From: Gammaproteobacteria bacterium
GTDB lineage: Bacteria > Pseudomonadota > Gammaproteobacteria > Burkholderiales > Rhodocyclaceae
Direction: 5' to 3'
Assembly (NCBI GenBank): GCA_018828385.1
Contig: JAHJVE010000015.1
Coordinates: 1 to 64,000 of the forward strand
Length of the DNA stretch: 64,000 bases
Part shown: positions 62,459-64,000 of the stretch, in pieces
How positions within the stretch are numbered: position 1 is the stretch's first letter
Layout: every line of letters begins with the position of its first letter
The notes under the pieces: generated by a model
What the model saw: the letters and a program-made list of their open reading frames with translations, nothing else
Databases searched by the model: none
Told to the model about the DNA's origin: nothing
Program-made: the position numbers and the translations under genes

Positions 62459-64000
62459 ATGTCCGATCTCCTCGCAAATCTGAATTCACCGCAACTTCAA
62501 GCGGTTACCTTGCCACCTGTGCACGCCCTGATCCTGGCTGGGGCAGGAAGTGGTAAGACCCGGGTGCTGACGACCCGCATAGCCTGGCTCATGTCGACCG
62601 GCCAGGTCGGGCCGCATGGCGTGCTGGCGGTGACCTTCACCAACAAGGCGGCGAAGGAGATGACGGCGCGGCTGTCGTCGCTCGTGCCGATCAACACGCG
62701 CGGCATGTGGATCGGCACCTTCCACGGCCTGTGCAACCGCCTGCTGCGGGCGCATTACCGCGAGGCCGGGCTGCCGCAAACCTTCCAGATCCTCGATTCG
62801 GCCGACCAGCTGGCGATGGTCAAGCGTCTGCTCAAGAACCTGAATGTGGACGACGAGAAGTATCCGCCACGCGAGTTGTGCCACTTCATCAACGCCCATA
62901 AAGAGCAGGGGCTGCGGGCGGCACAGGCCGAGGTTTACGACAATTACACGCAAAAACGCGTCGAGTTGTACGCCGAATACGAGAACCAGTGCAACCGCGA
63001 AGGCGTCGTCGACTTCGCCGAACTGCTCTTGCGCTGCTACGAATTGCTGCAGCGCAACGAACCTTTGCGCAAGCACTATCAGGATCGCTTCCGCTACATC
63101 CTGGTCGATGAGGTGCAGGACACCAACAAGCTGCAATACGCCTGGCTGAAACTGCTGGCCGGCGGCGGCGCCGTAGTCTTTGCCGTCGGCGACGACGACC
63201 AGAGCATCTACGCCTTCCGCGGTGCCGAGGTCGGCAACATGCGCGAATTCGAGCGCGATTACGCCGGCGACAATGTGATCCGGCTCGAACAGAACTACCG
63301 TTCGCACGGCAATATCCTGACGGCGGCCAACGCCATCATCAAAAACAACCGCGAGCGCCTCGGCAAGAATTTGTGGACGGATGCCGGCGAGGGCGAGCTG
63401 ATCCGCGCCTTCGAGGCTTATTCAGATCTCGACGAGGCGCGTTTCGTCGTCGAGGAAATTCGCGAACTGGTCCGCGATGGTATTTCGCCGACGCAGATCG
63501 CGCTGCTTTACCGCTCCAACGCCCAGTCGCGCGTCCTTGAGAACGAGCTGTTCACCAAGAACGTGCCGTACAAGGTCTATGGCGGCCTGCGCTTCTTCGA
63601 GCGGCAGGAAATCAAGCACGCCCTGGCTTATCTGCGCCTGCTCGGCAACCCGGACGACGACACGGCTTTCCTGCGCGTCGTCAATTTCCCGACCCGCGGC
63701 ATCGGTGCCCGTTCGCTGGAAAACCTTCAGGCGACGGCGCATCAGACCAATTCCAGCCTGTACAACGCGGCCGCCTCGCTGAGCGGCAAGGCCGGGCAGA
63801 CGGTAGGCGCCTTCATCCGGCTGATCGAGCAATTGCGCGTCGAGACGGAGGGGCTGCCGCTGCCGGAAATGGTCGAGCACATCATCGAAAAATCCGGTCT
63901 GGCCCAGCATTACCGGACCGACAAGGAAGGCCAGGACCGGCTGGAGAATCTCGACGAACTGATCAACGCCGCCGCGACTTTCATCGACGATGAAGGTGCC
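62459..64000 (+). CDS. UvrD/Rep-family DNA helicase (partial; continues past window)
   Basis: The first 514 codons of a superfamily-I helicase, open to the window edge. Motifs: Walker A LILAGAGSGKTRVL (~24-36), Ia LAVTFTNKAAKEM, Ib GTFHGLCNRLLR, II RYILVDEVQDTNKLQ, III AVGDDDQSIYAFRGA and IV ALLYRSNAQSR. GDDDQSIYAFRGA is typical of UvrD and PcrA, the helicases that act with UvrABC and mismatch repair and clear blocked forks. UvrD and Rep are similar at this end and cannot be separated with certainty. ATG at 62459; the ribosome site is weak. Confidence 0.92.
   Translation, partial: MSDLLANLNSPQLQAVTLPPVHALILAGAGSGKTRVLTTRIAWLMSTGQVGPHGVLAVTFTNKAAKEMTARLSSLVPINTRGMWIGTFHGLCNRLLRAHYREAGLPQTFQILDSADQLAMVKRLLKNLNVDDEKYPPRELCHFINAHKEQGLRAAQAEVYDNYTQKRVELYAEYENQCNREGVVDFAELLLRCYELLQRNEPLRKHYQDRFRYILVDEVQDTNKLQYAWLKLLAGGGAVVFAVGDDDQSIYAFRGAEVGNMREFERDYAGDNVIRLEQNYRSHGNILTAANAIIKNNRERLGKNLWTDAGEGELIRAFEAYSDLDEARFVVEEIRELVRDGISPTQIALLYRSNAQSRVLENELFTKNVPYKVYGGLRFFERQEIKHALAYLRLLGNPDDDTAFLRVVNFPTRGIGARSLENLQATAHQTNSSLYNAAASLSGKAGQTVGAFIRLIEQLRVETEGLPLPEMVEHIIEKSGLAQHYRTDKEGQDRLENLDELINAAATFIDDEGA

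Overview
The window is a gene-dense, GC-rich chromosomal segment of a betaproteobacterium, most likely Rhodocyclales (Dechloromonas/Azonexus-like). This rests on gene orders and protein flavour, not on a database search: rpsU-yqeY-dnaG-rpoD followed by a CAU-anticodon tRNA, uvrA next to an MFS gene and ssb, yraN against rsmI with diaA-dolP beside it, plsY against folB, leuS-lptE-holA, and an AddAB-like pair of the betaproteobacterial type. No rRNA, prophage, transposase, plasmid gene or CRISPR array was seen.

Layout. 1-3.1 kb: end of an OmpA-like gene, a patatin/Omp85 autotransporter-like phospholipase, and a secreted ComEA-like DNA-binding protein. 3.1-11.6 kb: an AddB-like nuclease and an AddA-like helicase-nuclease separated by a hybrid sensor kinase. 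11.7-13.8 kb: solute-binding protein plus diguanylate cyclase. 13.8-17.8 kb (minus): dgkA, a NYN/OST-HTH RNase-like gene, uvrA. 18-21.5 kb: membrane-anchored Mrr-like protein, MFS exporter, ssb, HDOD protein, then a 350-bp non-coding repeat block. 22-26.3 kb: heptose-1-P adenylyltransferase and a TRAP transporter operon (TatT, DctP, fused DctQM). 26.3-31.7 kb: potassium channel with RCK domains, dolP, diaA, yraN, rsmI, a type IV pilin-like gene. 31.8-38.4 kb: pyrC, DUF3025, infA paralogue, transglutaminase, leuA with a divergent Lrp-type regulator, ankyrin protein. 38.6-39 kb: rnpB. 39-43.5 kb: NTF2-like membrane protein, methyltransferase, ECF sigma/anti-sigma module, arfB. 43.7-48.3 kb: tRNA and macromolecular synthesis operon. 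48.4-54.6 kb: tsaD, tpx operon with three very small genes, plsY/folB, ZIP transporter, ybaK, xerD, ogt. 54.6-62.2 kb: glutaryl-CoA dehydrogenase, proA, holA, lptE, leuS. 62.5 kb to the end: start of a UvrD/Rep helicase.

Most striking signal. About 18 copies of a short oriented element lie across the window, roughly one per 3.5 kb. Each has a 12-bp core, GGTTGACCGTAG (or ...GTGG), preceded by A/T tracts about one helical turn apart. Most copies lie inside protein-coding genes on both strands, keep the reading frame open, and in two or three cases supply the stop codon of a gene. A conserved core with phased A/T tracts, high density and tolerance of coding sequence resembles the DNA uptake signal of Pasteurellaceae. 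A ComEA-like protein (2.4 kb) and a pilin-like gene (31.1 kb) are in the same window. I propose an uptake-type signal, or an architectural protein-binding signal, of this lineage; genome-wide counts would decide.
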